From UBA5069 sp964560495 (GTDB lineage Bacteria > Chloroflexota > Anaerolineae > Caldilineales > Caldilineaceae), in NCBI GenBank assembly GCA_964560495.1, contig CAZLMM010000018.1, positions 1 through 64,000 of the forward strand: a DNA stretch of 64,000 bases. The letters run 5' to 3'. Position 1 is the first letter of the stretch, and each line of letters opens with the position of its first letter. Positions 1 through 9,395 of this stretch are shown in pieces. The position numbers and the translations under genes were made by a program. Under the pieces are notes generated by a model. It was not told the origin of the DNA. It made no database searches and saw only the letters and a list, made by a program, of their open reading frames with translations.

Positions 1-203
1 TTTAGCGCATCATGGTCTTGACAGCCTCATGAAATGCTAAATTTCTGACCAATGCAATAACGCAACTCGACCAGGTGGCTGTTTGTGATTCTCGCGCCGG
101 TGGAGTCAGCAACAGTGAAGAAAATTATAGGAGACGAGACACCTCTTGTCAATATCCACGAAACAGGAGAAGCGACAATGGGTCAAGTCGTCACACCGTG
201 TCA
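1..203. other. Gene-free left edge
   Basis: This stretch lies downstream of the giant ATPase gene, which ends at 204 on the minus strand. Short open frames cross it, but none has a convincing ribosome site or recognisable product. I see no strong terminator hairpin with a T-run and no RNA gene. A neighbouring gene may begin beyond the left edge. Confidence 0.5.
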
Positions 204-3200
204 TTATTCCACCGCCGTCTTCGTGGCCCCACCATGCTGTGTCACGCGTGGCCGGCAGCGAATCTTCTCCGCTTTGCGCGTAAAGCTGTCATCCGTCGCT
301 TTGCTAGACCAGACATAGGCCTCGCCGGCGCGCAGCGTAGACATCTTTTCCGCCGTGAGGTCGCCGAGAGCGGTATTCGCCTTCTGAATGTGCTTGAGCC
401 ATTGGGGCGAGTTGAACTTGTGCAGGATGATCTGAGTTGAGAGTTCGATGAGTGCGACGGGCACCGAGGGCGGATCCTGGCTGGCCACCAAGATGCTCGT
501 GCCCTTGTGCCGCATCTCTCGCACGACCTCGACCAATCCATCGACCAGGTCCGGGCTTTCGATGTACTTGTGCGCCTCATCGAAGATCACGAGCTTGTTG
601 AAGGATTTCCCACCGTCCGTGGCTTCGGCAACCAGTTGCAGCAGCACGACAAAAAGACCCAGCGCTTCGTCCTTTTCGATGAATTCGTCGCGCAAATCGA
701 CAATCACGAGGCGTCCGGGACGGATCAGGGCGCTGAGCCGGGCGTTGTCGTCGATGTATTCAGCCGCTAGATTGAGCCGGTCGGCGGCCAGGCGGCGCAG
801 ATGCTCTGGCAAGCTGGCTTCTTCCAGTCCGCTGCGAATCGCCTCCAGCGTTAGGTCATTGCGCAGGTTCTTCATCACACGATTGAACTGGCGCAGATAG
901 AGCGCCTGGTTGCCTACCGCCCCCATGAGAAAGCGCCAGTGGCCCGGATTCAGCTCAGCCGAAGCGAACTTCAGCGGCTGGACTTCAAGCTGCGGATACT
1001 CGGCGCGGCGCTCGTCCAGCTTGTCCGCCGGCACGAGCAACAGCATGTCCGTCAACTGCTGCGCCGCGGCGCCGTAGCGTTCGGCGAGCTGGTGAAGCTG
1101 GTCGGCGTCGCGATTGGGCGCCGCCATAGAAGCGAACTCAGGCTCGTAGTCCATGGTCTGACTATAGTGAAAGATCACGGTAGCCAGCGGGCGGGGCAGC
1201 ACATTGATGGCCGGAATGGCGGCGGTGGCCATCTCAGCAATGGCGCCCAGGGTATAGGACTTGCCGCCCCCCTGAACACCAAACAGGCTGATCGTCTGGG
1301 TCTCGTTCAGGTCGAGGGCGACCTTGCGACCGGCCACTTCGCCAAGCATGCCATACTGCGGCGACGGTTTGGTGGCGCCCAGCAGAATGTCGAATAGGGG
1401 TGGCCGTTCGTCGGCGACAGTTGACTCCGGCGGCGCAGGTGCGACAGGCTGACTGCCGTTATTGGCTGATTGCGCCGGCTCGGCGCGCAGGTCGACCTGA
1501 ACGGCGCCAGACGCCAGCGTTTCATGCTGCACATCCTCGGACGTCGCTTCTATCGTCTTGCCATCGCTTTGATCCAACGCAGGCGGTTCTGCTGTCTGCT
1601 CACGTGCCGGCGAAAAGGGCGCTCCCCGCATAGGTTCGCTGTCAGTGGCGAGCGCCGCCTGCGTCCTCTCATCCAGCGCCACGGTATGATCACGCGGCGG
1701 GCTGAGGAACGCGGCCTTCTCCAGGGTGGGGACGGAGGCCGCCAGGGCGCGCCGCGTGCGCAGTTCAGTCTCTGTGCGCGCATACGACGGCGCAGCAGTT
1801 GGCTGGAGGTCGCTCAAGGATGTCGTCTCGGCTGGCGCCGCGGCTTGCAGAAGTTCTTCGATCAAGTTCAACCCAATGCGGTAATACTCGATGCCGAATT
1901 CGGCATCAGCGTGATCCGCACCAGGCTTGGCTAGATCAAAGATCAGGCCGCTACGGGTGAAGCGGAGGCCATAATTATCCTCCAGCGAATTTAAGAAATA
2001 GCGCGCCTCGCTGGCTGCCGCCGGCGCCACGATGCCGTACCGTTCGGCTCGTTCGAGATAGAACGCCAGCAGCATCGCCAGTTCGCGACTCTTGACCGCA
2101 CGATCCGGGCGGTCGACAGGGTGCAACTGCGGGTCAAAGTGAAAACGCAGGGTGGTTTCACTGTCGTCAATCTGTTCGGCGATGCGCTGTTTGAGTGCGC
2201 TGTAAGCCCCAATTTCACCCACCTGTTGAAAACACTTCACTTCCACCAGCCGGCACGTGATCACGCGCTGGGCAGCGTCGAGGTCAAAGAGCGCCAGGTC
2301 GGTGCGTTTGAGGCTGACCTCCTCACCCAGTTCCTCGGCTTGGCGGCGTCGTGTGCGATAGAGATCCAGATGGGCATCGAGCGGCACAACGATCTGATTG
2401 GTGAAAACGCCTTGATGCTCCAAATAGAGGCGCGCCAGCGCCAGCCCTAATGCTTCGGTGCGCTGCGTGGCTGACGAAATCAGCTTGAAGGCAAGCCGCC
2501 CAGACAGCGAACGCAGTTGATCCAGGATGGCAATGGCGTGACGGTCGTCGGCGACGATGCCGTGGTGCGCCAGCACCGGTTGGATGATGGCCTGCAATTC
2601 GTCAACGGCGCGCGAGGTAATGACCAGACGGTGGCCATGCGCGCCCGAAAGATCGGGCGAATGGTCGATCAGATAGTCGGGACGACGCACCTGCCGGCCA
2701 TGATCGAAGAACTCGATGCCCATGTTGCGATCCAGGATGAAGACCCAGTCACTGATCTCGTGCACCTGATGCAGCAGCGCGCGCTCCTCCGAATCGAGGG
2801 TGAGCGTCACCAGTGGCGTCAATGACATGCCACCCTGTCCCGTCGCTGACGCCGCCGCCGCCGTGGAGAGCAGGCGCGGCAGCGTCGCCAGTAGTTGGGT
2901 GAGATCGTCAGCCGCCCCAAATGGCCTGGCATGGCCGTGTGTCGGCTGACGCTGCCAGAGCACCAGGTTGTCGGTCTCCTGGTAGTGCACCCGGAAATTC
3001 TGCACCAACCCATGCACCGGCGCAGTGACCTCCGTGCTGCTGCGCGCAACGCTGATCTGCTCCGCCGGGAACAAGTCGAGCAACAGCGTCAGATGCGCCG
3101 TGTGCCGTTCCGGCGCGGCGCGAAATTCGTCGAGGCTGCGCACAGAGACGGCCAACTTGGGGCGAAACTGACTGCCGGTGCTGGCCGCAAAATCCTCATC

Positions 3201-5735
3201 TCCGTTCAGGAGATCAACCAGCGCTTCGCCAACACCAGGAGTATCTGGGTCCGGCACAAAGAGCCGGACATCGTAGCACAGCTCGGCTAGCGCCAGCCGT
3301 TTTTGGAGGGAGCGCAAGGTGTCGGCCACGATGGCAGCGCGTCCTACATTGAAGGCATTGATCACCAGCGTACTGACATAGGGATGCTGCGCCAGATAGC
3401 GCTGCACACGCGCCGCCAGATAGTCCCCGTCAATCAACGCGCTGCCGATGGCTGGCTCGGGCAGCGCCAGCGCCGCGCACACTTCGCCCAGCAGCCCGCG
3501 TGGATCGCGCTCGTCAGCCGAAGCGTAGAGCGTCCAGAAAGGATGGAGGTTGTCCACCGTGGTCATCAGCCGCCCATCACTGACCGCCAGCACGGGTGGG
3601 AAGGCGACGGGCGCCAGAAAATCGAGCAGCGCCGCCCGCGTCGCAGCAACATACTCCTGCGGCGCCTGGCGCGCCACCTCAAGCCAGTAGCGTCCCAGCT
3701 CAGCCCAGGTGGTAAGCCACAGCGCCCGCAACGGATGGGTTGGGGGGACAAGCAGCGCCTCCCGCAGATGGCCCCGGAAATCGCGCACAAGCAGGGTGAT
3801 CGTGTCCAGTGTCAACAAGCGGCGCAGGTCGGCGAGGGCCGCTTGGGCGACGGTGGCGTCGGCGCTCTCCGCACGGGCGAGCAGGTCGCGGATCAATGCT
3901 GTGTACGCTTCGGCGTACTCGGCAATTTCCGAGCGGAGAATGCGGAAATCGGCGCCCTGGCTGATCTGATCGCCGTCCTCCCCTTGCAGCGCGGCAAAGA
4001 AGCGTCGCCGCGCCGCCAGAAACGGCCCGATCTCGACTGTCGACGGCCATGCGGTCCCATCGGCGGCAAGCGGTTGGCGTGCACCCTGATCCACCACCAT
4101 CCGCCAGTTCACCGTCTTGTCGCCATCGGCCAGGATTGCCTGCTCGATGGCCTTGAGCGCGCTCGAAACCGACACATGGACGCGACCGAGTTTCCCAAAC
4201 TTGAGTTCCAAAGTCTCAACCGGCGCCGCCCGGCTGGCAGATTTTGGCCGAATCCAGTCAGCCTGTGTGACCTCAACCACGCTGGGCTGCGTGTGGTCGT
4301 TGTTCAAGGCCGTGAATTCCAGGTGCATTTGGGCGTGGATACGGCTGAGATGATTGGGGACGGCGCGCTGGACGGGCGTGGGCGGCTCAATCTGCGTCTC
4401 CACCAGCACGTAAAACCGATCACTCTCGTTGACCCTGCGCGCATCGTCCGCATCGGGCTGAAACGCCGTGATCGGATCTCCCTTGTCGTCGATCAGTGGG
4501 ATGGCGTCGCCGTTGGCAGCAACTGCTGAAATCCGTACAAAATGCCAGCCTTCCTCCCACTCCACTTTGTTCAGCCGCGCAAAACTGATCGACGTAGCGT
4601 CGCGGTTGGTGGTCCAGGCGGCTTTGCTGCGCGCCAGGCCGACCGCCCGTCCACTCTCTGCCGAGATGACCTGGGCAATGAACTTGCTCAGGCGCGGCAC
4701 GCGCGCAGGAATCGGGTCGACGCGAAAACTGACGGTGAATTTGGCGCCAGCATCGCCGGCAATCAGCACCGGCTGCCCGACCAGCATATAGGTGGCCTGG
4801 TCCGCCTGTGCTTCCTGCAAGTGCGGCAGGTCGATCTCGACCTCTCGGATACAGATCACATCCGGGGGCGGCTTAACAAAGGGCCATCTGTTGAAGGCAA
4901 AATCCCAGGCGCTGCGCTCCGTGACGATGCGCTGTGCCCACAGGCGTGGGTCTTCCAACCCCACAGCGGCCAGAAATGCGCCGAGGCGCAGGGCATAGAT
5001 GTTGTCCGCCAGGTCAAGGTCAAAGACCCGGCCGCGCTCGCTCTTGTCTGACCAGGTCAGTTTGTGGACGCACTCCCGGTTCTGCTGGATCCGCGCGGCG
5101 GTCAGCGCCGGATCAGTCAGCAGTTCGAAGTCGGGCGCCAGTCCCAACTCGTACAAGGCGGCGCCAATGGCCTCGCCGTCGAAACCGTTGATCTTGGCTG
5201 TGAGCAGGAAGCGGACGACGGGCAGCGGCTCCGCAAAAGGCCAGCGGTCGGCGCCGGTGGTGAGCTGGTGCAGGAAATCCGCCACGACGCCACGCACATC
5301 AGCCGGCATCTCCGCCAGCAGCCGGTCGCGCGCCGCCCCGTAGACATCGCCCAGATCGACGACCTCGAAGGTTGCGGCGCCGAAGGAGTCTTCGGCGGCC
5401 GTGCGCAGCCCTTCGGGAAGGAAGACCAGCAGCGGCGGGCGCAGCGTGCCATCCTCACGCGGGTTGCGCAATTCCACCAGCTTTGTGCTCGAGACGGTCA
5501 ACTGCTCCGGTGTACGCGCCTCCACTCCATCGCCCAGAATGACGACTTCGGCGTGCGGGCATTCGGCGCGCAGGCGCGCGCAGAGCAGCACCATCAGTTC
5601 GACGTCGAGGTCGGCCAGACGCATGCAGTGGCCGTCGCCGCGCTGGTGGAGCAGATTCACCAATGCCGGCAGGATGCCGCGCTCCAGTTCGGCGGTGAGA
5701 TCGGCGAGCGTAAGGGGCGTGAGGCCTTGCTGCAT
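204..5735 (-). CDS. mad8: Giant HerA/FtsK-like ATPase of a MADS-type defence system (MAD8-like)
   Basis: Large protein (about 1843 aa) whose C-terminal quarter is a P-loop ATPase. The Walker A GVQGGGKS lies near residue 1490 and the Walker B LVIFDEAHK near residue 1717, followed by a sensor-like VASQDPPS. This arrangement is typical of HerA/FtsK-type DNA translocases and of the DptH/MAD8 defence ATPases. The long N-terminal part has no motif I can name; a Pro/Glu/Ala-rich linker around residues 1300-1450 separates it from the ATPase. I chose the ATG at 5735 because AAAGGA sits about 10 bases upstream and it avoids overlap with the preceding gene; an in-frame ATG at 5771 would add 12 residues. 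It is the last gene of the methyltransferase/specificity/kinase island, which is the basis for the MAD8 assignment. DptH of phosphorothioation systems is the main alternative, but no dnd/dpt partners are present. Confidence 0.72.
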   Translation of the reverse strand: MQQGLTPLTLADLTAELERGILPALVNLLHQRGDGHCMRLADLDVELMVLLCARLRAECPHAEVVILGDGVEARTPEQLTVSSTKLVELRNPREDGTLRPPLLVFLPEGLRTAAEDSFGAATFEVVDLGDVYGAARDRLLAEMPADVRGVVADFLHQLTTGADRWPFAEPLPVVRFLLTAKINGFDGEAIGAALYELGLAPDFELLTDPALTAARIQQNRECVHKLTWSDKSERGRVFDLDLADNIYALRLGAFLAAVGLEDPRLWAQRIVTERSAWDFAFNRWPFVKPPPDVICIREVEIDLPHLQEAQADQATYMLVGQPVLIAGDAGAKFTVSFRVDPIPARVPRLSKFIAQVISAESGRAVGLARSKAAWTTNRDATSISFARLNKVEWEEGWHFVRISAVAANGDAIPLIDDKGDPITAFQPDADDARRVNESDRFYVLVETQIEPPTPVQRAVPNHLSRIHAQMHLEFTALNNDHTQPSVVEVTQADWIRPKSASRAAPVETLELKFGKLGRVHVSVSSALKAIEQAILADGDKTVNWRMVVDQGARQPLAADGTAWPSTVEIGPFLAARRRFFAALQGEDGDQISQGADFRILRSEIAEYAEAYTALIRDLLARAESADATVAQAALADLRRLLTLDTITLLVRDFRGHLREALLVPPTHPLRALWLTTWAELGRYWLEVARQAPQEYVAATRAALLDFLAPVAFPPVLAVSDGRLMTTVDNLHPFWTLYASADERDPRGLLGEVCAALALPEPAIGSALIDGDYLAARVQRYLAQHPYVSTLVINAFNVGRAAIVADTLRSLQKRLALAELCYDVRLFVPDPDTPGVGEALVDLLNGDEDFAASTGSQFRPKLAVSVRSLDEFRAAPERHTAHLTLLLDLFPAEQISVARSSTEVTAPVHGLVQNFRVHYQETDNLVLWQRQPTHGHARPFGAADDLTQLLATLPRLLSTAAAASATGQGGMSLTPLVTLTLDSEERALLHQVHEISDWVFILDRNMGIEFFDHGRQVRRPDYLIDHSPDLSGAHGHRLVITSRAVDELQAIIQPVLAHHGIVADDRHAIAILDQLRSLSGRLAFKLISSATQRTEALGLALARLYLEHQGVFTNQIVVPLDAHLDLYRTRRRQAEELGEEVSLKRTDLALFDLDAAQRVITCRLVEVKCFQQVGEIGAYSALKQRIAEQIDDSETTLRFHFDPQLHPVDRPDRAVKSRELAMLLAFYLERAERYGIVAPAAASEARYFLNSLEDNYGLRFTRSGLIFDLAKPGADHADAEFGIEYYRIGLNLIEELLQAAAPAETTSLSDLQPTAAPSYARTETELRTRRALAASVPTLEKAAFLSPPRDHTVALDERTQAALATDSEPMRGAPFSPAREQTAEPPALDQSDGKTIEATSEDVQHETLASGAVQVDLRAEPAQSANNGSQPVAPAPPESTVADERPPLFDILLGATKPSPQYGMLGEVAGRKVALDLNETQTISLFGVQGGGKSYTLGAIAEMATAAIPAINVLPRPLATVIFHYSQTMDYEPEFASMAAPNRDADQLHQLAERYGAAAQQLTDMLLLVPADKLDERRAEYPQLEVQPLKFASAELNPGHWRFLMGAVGNQALYLRQFNRVMKNLRNDLTLEAIRSGLEEASLPEHLRRLAADRLNLAAEYIDDNARLSALIRPGRLVIVDLRDEFIEKDEALGLFVVLLQLVAEATDGGKSFNKLVIFDEAHKYIESPDLVDGLVEVVREMRHKGTSILVASQDPPSVPVALIELSTQIILHKFNSPQWLKHIQKANTALGDLTAEKMSTLRAGEAYVWSSKATDDSFTRKAEKIRCRPRVTQHGGATKTAVE

Positions 5736-5764
5736 GAATTGAGGTCCTTTGTTTTGGTCCGCGC

Positions 5765-6163
5765 CTACCACGACAGCAGGTGGGTCTTTTCATCGCCAAC
5801 CTGCCAGAAGCGAATCTGGCTGGCGCCTACCTGGATGACCTTGCCCATCCGGCTTGTCTTACTGTGAAAGGCAGGTAATTTCAAGAATCGACGCAGTATG
5901 TCTGGAATCAGCCGCTGCTCGTCGTTGCGTAGTGGAAAGCAGAGAATGCAGTAATGCATATCGCAGAGACGGCGTGTCCAGAAGCCCATGTCGATGGTCA
6001 CAAAGGTGGGCTGGCGCAACTCCCGCAGAATCACGGGCACGCGTTCGTCTTTGATCACTTCGCCGGGGCGGACATCGCGCAGCCGCTGTACGGTGGACCA
6101 TCGGGCAATCGGCAGCAGGACGTCCAACGGGAAAAGCTGGTCGTCCAGGATGATCTGGCTCAT
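5765..6163 (-). CDS. DUF5615-like (PIN-related) putative toxin
   Basis: Protein of 132 aa starting 10 bases after the DUF433 gene. The pairing DUF433 followed by a short DUF5615/PIN-like protein is a recurrent toxin-antitoxin-like arrangement, and the fold family is related to Mut7-C/PIN nucleases. Visible acidic residues include the LDD near residue 7 and the TIDMGFW segment near residue 57, which would fit a metal site; this is inference. It lies between the MAD7-like and MAD8-like genes and ends 30 bases before the latter, so it is probably co-transcribed as a passenger. It could also be a domesticated component of the defence operon. Cellular activity is not shown by the sequence. Confidence 0.55.
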   Translation of the reverse strand: MSQIILDDQLFPLDVLLPIARWSTVQRLRDVRPGEVIKDERVPVILRELRQPTFVTIDMGFWTRRLCDMHYCILCFPLRNDEQRLIPDILRRFLKLPAFHSKTSRMGKVIQVGASQIRFWQVGDEKTHLLSW

Positions 6164-6173
6164 GGGATGCAGT

Positions 6174-6428
6174 TCAGGCAGTCGCTGTTGCAGGCATACG
6201 CGCAGAACTGGTGAGATAGCGGTCTTGAAGAGAGTCAGCCGCCAGGATCACTGCTTCTTTGACAGCATCAACTGTCAACTCAGGCCAGCTTTGCACAAGT
6301 TGTTCGACAGAATAGCCCTTGGCCAGGTAGCTGAGCACGGTGTCCACCGGAATCCGCGTGCCATGAAAAGTCATCTGGCCATGACAGACTTCCGGATCGA
6401 TGACAAGGTATTGGCCAATCACTTGCAT
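6174..6428 (-). CDS. DUF433 domain protein (putative antitoxin)
   Basis: Small protein of 84 aa with the DUF433 signature: an IDPEVCHGQMTF-like start, then GTRIPVDTVLSYLAKG, then an HTH-like segment ending in WPELTVDAVKEAV. DUF433 proteins are winged-helix-like and are usually found upstream of DUF5615/PIN toxins, as here. An AGAGGTGG ribosome site stands about 7 bases before the ATG. The expected role is neutralisation and autoregulation of the downstream toxin. It follows a 250-base gap that contains a long palindrome, so this pair may have its own promoter rather than rely on the defence operon. Confidence 0.7.
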   Translation of the reverse strand: MQVIGQYLVIDPEVCHGQMTFHGTRIPVDTVLSYLAKGYSVEQLVQSWPELTVDAVKEAVILAADSLQDRYLTSSARMPATATA

Positions 6429-6532
6429 ACAGGTCCACCTCTTGCGTGTTCAACCAGAAGTATCTTCTCAATAAACTGGGTCAGCCTCTATCATCTATTC
6501 TATCACTGGTTGTGGCTGGCTGACCATTGAAA

Positions 6533-6622
6533 CAAATATGGGGGGTCTACTTCAAGTTGGGGGCAGGCTATGGAAGCGGCCTCTGCCCGCCCCCCAACTT
6601 GAATTACACCCCAAATATGGGG
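6533..6622. repeat. Long imperfect palindrome with 11-bp direct repeats at its ends
   Basis: Two arms of about 32 bp (6537-6568 and 6585-6617) are inverted copies with a few mismatches around a 16-base centre. The strongest paired block is CAAGTTGGGGGC against its complement. The sequence CAAATATGGGG occurs directly repeated at 6533-6543 and 6612-6622. This looks like a small palindromic mobile element (MITE- or REP-like) or a strong bidirectional hairpin; no transposase is present. It sits between the MAD7-like gene and the DUF433/DUF5615 pair. Confidence 0.6.
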
Positions 6623-6681
6623 CCATACCGCTGCGGTGGTGGTGCGACACTGGTTGATGCAGGTGGGCTGGACTTGGTCCC

Positions 6682-8331
6682 TCACCCAATCCGATACCTT
6701 GGCACAATCGTCTGCGTCACATACGCGTCCGACAGATCCCGGTAATACCCCACCTCACGCAGGCGCGCCTTGAACGCAGCCACGTTCTCGCGCAGCGCCT
6801 GGCGATCCGCAATGGATGGGGCGCCAAAGCCGTCGCCCGCGGGCAGCCGGTCAATGTACAGCCCGTAGCGCTGGCGCAGGAACGTGAGCAGGTCGTCGAC
6901 GCGAATCTCGGCGGTGCAATAGCGGCCCGCGCCGTCCGGCTGCAGCACGGCGATCTGCAAGAGCACCTCCAGCAGGCGGCCGTCGAGAATGAAACGCCGG
7001 GCGCCCCGCTTGGGCTGAGCGATGAGCGCGCCAGGGCGGTTCTTGAGCAGCAGCGAATCCAGGCTGTCGGTCAGATAGCGGCGGTGGAAGTTGCCGCGGA
7101 TCGCAACCAGCACCTCGATGTACTTCTCGAAGCTGGGCAGGTCGAGCTGCAAAATGGTCTGCACCTCCGGGTCGAGCACGACATCGTTGGCGCCGCCGGC
7201 ATCTTGCACCAGCCGGTAGATGCGCTGGCTGAAGTAGACCTCGCGGTCCTGGTCGTAGGCCGGGCGCTGGAGTTGCAGCACCTGCCCCACGGTGAAGAAG
7301 CCGCTCGCCGGCGCCGGCAGTTTGCCCACCTTGCGCAGGTCGTCGGCAAACTCGTTGAGCTTGCGCGCGATGAAGTTGGCCTTGGTGAAAGCGGCCATGC
7401 GCCGGTAGTGGACATCCGCGCTCTTCTCGGCAAGGCGTGCGGCGGGAAGGCCGCTGCGGTTGGCCACATCCAGCAGCAGGCCGATCTGGTGCGGGCAGCC
7501 ACCCTGCGGGTCAAAAAACTCGCCCGGCCGCATGGGGCAGGCGTCGCAGATCGGGTCGCTGCCTTGGCGACGCACCAGCGCGGGCAGCAGCTTGAAGAGG
7601 CGCAGATGATAGAGCGCCAGGTGAAAGGCAAAGAGGATCTTGATGTAGTCGACCATCACCGAGCGCGGGATCAGCGCGCCGTAGAGCAGCAGCCGCTGAA
7701 TGTCGTCGGCCAGCAGATCGGCCGCGCCGATGCACAGCGCCGGATAGCTTTCGCGCGGCTGGCGGTCGTCTTTGATGTCCCGCGGGCCGACCAGCGTCTC
7801 CAGGTTGATCAGCGCCTGGGTCTCCACATCGAGCAGGGCGCCGCGCGTCTCCTGGTCGATATTCAGGTCGTAGCCGTGAAAGAAGAAGTCGCTCAGGTGG
7901 TCCAGCGCCGCGGCGCGGCCGGCGCGGGCATTGTAGAGCATCTCGTAGAGCTGCTGGGACGCGTTGTAATCGCGCGAACGCTTGGGATTGCGGAAGAGAT
8001 AGGTCAGGCCGTGGAGCGGGCGCGGCGCGGCCACTGCCTGGTCAGGCTTGCCGCGGTTGACCACATCCATCAGATGGGTCTCGATCCAGCGCGCCGTTAC
8101 CTCGGGAAAATCGCCAAAGCTGCGGAAGCGACTGGGGTGCTCGAAGATCTCCTTCTTGAAATCCTCGATCGTCAACTCGAAGGCATCGGGCCGGATCAGG
8201 CGGCTGGGATAGCCTTTCCACTTCACGCGCTGGAAAAAGGCAGTGAGCACGCGATCCATCTCAACCTGTTTGAAGTCGAGATAGCTTACCTTGGGCAGAC
8301 GAAACTCACGGTCGGTCTTGGTTAGCGGCAT
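6682..8331 (-). CDS. mad7: MAD7-like defence protein of unknown fold
   Basis: About 549 aa. The first half is helical and contains a Cys-rich patch near residue 262 (CDACPMRPGEFFD followed by GGCPHQ), which could bind a metal or Fe-S cluster; that is inference. No catalytic motif is recognisable. The ATG at 8331 (MPLTKTDREF) begins the sensible protein; the in-frame extension to 8451 reads through intergenic DNA. It sits downstream of the kinase gene and upstream of the giant ATPase, matching the position of mad7 between mad6 and mad8 in MADS. The name rests on synteny and general character more than on a motif. Confidence 0.55.
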   Translation of the reverse strand: MPLTKTDREFRLPKVSYLDFKQVEMDRVLTAFFQRVKWKGYPSRLIRPDAFELTIEDFKKEIFEHPSRFRSFGDFPEVTARWIETHLMDVVNRGKPDQAVAAPRPLHGLTYLFRNPKRSRDYNASQQLYEMLYNARAGRAAALDHLSDFFFHGYDLNIDQETRGALLDVETQALINLETLVGPRDIKDDRQPRESYPALCIGAADLLADDIQRLLLYGALIPRSVMVDYIKILFAFHLALYHLRLFKLLPALVRRQGSDPICDACPMRPGEFFDPQGGCPHQIGLLLDVANRSGLPAARLAEKSADVHYRRMAAFTKANFIARKLNEFADDLRKVGKLPAPASGFFTVGQVLQLQRPAYDQDREVYFSQRIYRLVQDAGGANDVVLDPEVQTILQLDLPSFEKYIEVLVAIRGNFHRRYLTDSLDSLLLKNRPGALIAQPKRGARRFILDGRLLEVLLQIAVLQPDGAGRYCTAEIRVDDLLTFLRQRYGLYIDRLPAGDGFGAPSIADRQALRENVAAFKARLREVGYYRDLSDAYVTQTIVPRYRIG

Positions 8332-8457
8332 TGTTATCTGTGTCCCAAATGTAGAGCACGGATTCAGAGAATGAGCGGATTCGATGTGGGTTTGACTGTC
8401 TTTTCTGCGCATTCGCGTGATCCGTGCGCTGTCACCCACCGCCCTGTCCATATATCT

Positions 8458-9258
8458 TCAAGCGCGCAAAAACGTAATGTTCAATCGAGTGGACTGGAAG
8501 TTGGCGGTGATGCCAAGTTGGATGTTACATTGCCCCATCCACTTCTTCAATATGTCAAGGTGGACAACACGGCGATCCTGGTAGGCTGCGGGGAACACCA
8601 TGACTTTGTCCTCGATCAGCAGATGAGCAAAGGCAACATCACCAATTATCTCACCTTTGTATGTCACGTCCATGCGTTTCTGGGGCTGCACGCCAAGCCC
8701 CCGTAACTGGAACTCCCGGTAACACGCGTTTGCATAGATGCGGTGGACATACCCTGGCCCAAGTTCGGTGTGCACGTCGAATAGTCCCCCAACGATCTGA
8801 TAGGTCAGATCTGGATAGAGCCATTCACTATTCGCTGGCGAGGGTGATTGGCGTGGCGCGCCAGGTATCACCAGGCGCTGACCAGGGTCGAAGTACAGCC
8901 GGTCAAACTCCGGTTCAACTGCGCCGAAATTAAGTAGCAGCCCGACCGGCTTGCCAACGGTTTTCAAATAGGAGAGTCCCTGGGCTTTATGCAGCGCTGT
9001 CATCCGCTCGACCGCCTTGAGTTCTACCACTACCTCATCCAGTACAAAGAGGTCCAGTTGCTGAACGCCCACAACTTGTCCCTTGTAGAGGATACGATAG
9101 GCATCTTGCTGTGATACCTTCTGCCCTCTACGCCCTAATTCCACGACCATGGCACGTTCAAAGATGCTCTCCGGATATGTTCGCAGGGTACGGTTGTACA
9201 CTTCGTAATACGCGCCGATGATCAATCCAGTCAAATCTGAATGTAACAGGTTAGCCAT
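8458..9258 (-). CDS. GxxExxY family protein, two domains in tandem
   Basis: About 266 aa built of two consecutive GxxExxY (PDDEXK_3-type) domains, roughly residues 8-125 and 145-266. The first retains an ESIFERA segment and the nuclease-like triad pattern D...ELKAVE in QLDLFVLDEVVVELKAVE. The second has ELGPGYVHRIY, where the usual Glu is His, and VMVFPA where E-x-K is expected, so it looks inactive. The ATG at 9258 has GGAAG about 8 bases upstream; an extension to 9351 lacks support. GxxExxY proteins are common in environmental bacteria and have no firmly established function. Here it separates the kinase and MAD7-like genes with gaps of over 120 bases on each side, which suggests insertion into the defence operon. 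Confidence 0.7.
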   Translation of the reverse strand: MANLLHSDLTGLIIGAYYEVYNRTLRTYPESIFERAMVVELGRRGQKVSQQDAYRILYKGQVVGVQQLDLFVLDEVVVELKAVERMTALHKAQGLSYLKTVGKPVGLLLNFGAVEPEFDRLYFDPGQRLVIPGAPRQSPSPANSEWLYPDLTYQIVGGLFDVHTELGPGYVHRIYANACYREFQLRGLGVQPQKRMDVTYKGEIIGDVAFAHLLIEDKVMVFPAAYQDRRVVHLDILKKWMGQCNIQLGITANFQSTRLNITFLRA

Positions 9259-9395
9259 TTTGTATTCTTCCGCGCTGCAACCTTGTTCACTTCGACTATC
9301 CGCCCATTGTCCTATCCAAGCTGTTGACAGAACCCGTATATTGAGAATCATCGGATCAGGTCGCTCCCTATCCGTCTATTCTCCTGATCCGTGTT

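Noticed and set aside
204..5735. Assignment of the giant ATPase to a phosphorothioation (dnd/dpt) or BREX system
   Set aside because: None of the partner genes dndA-E, dptF-G, pglZ or brxC is in the window, while the neighbours fit MADS.
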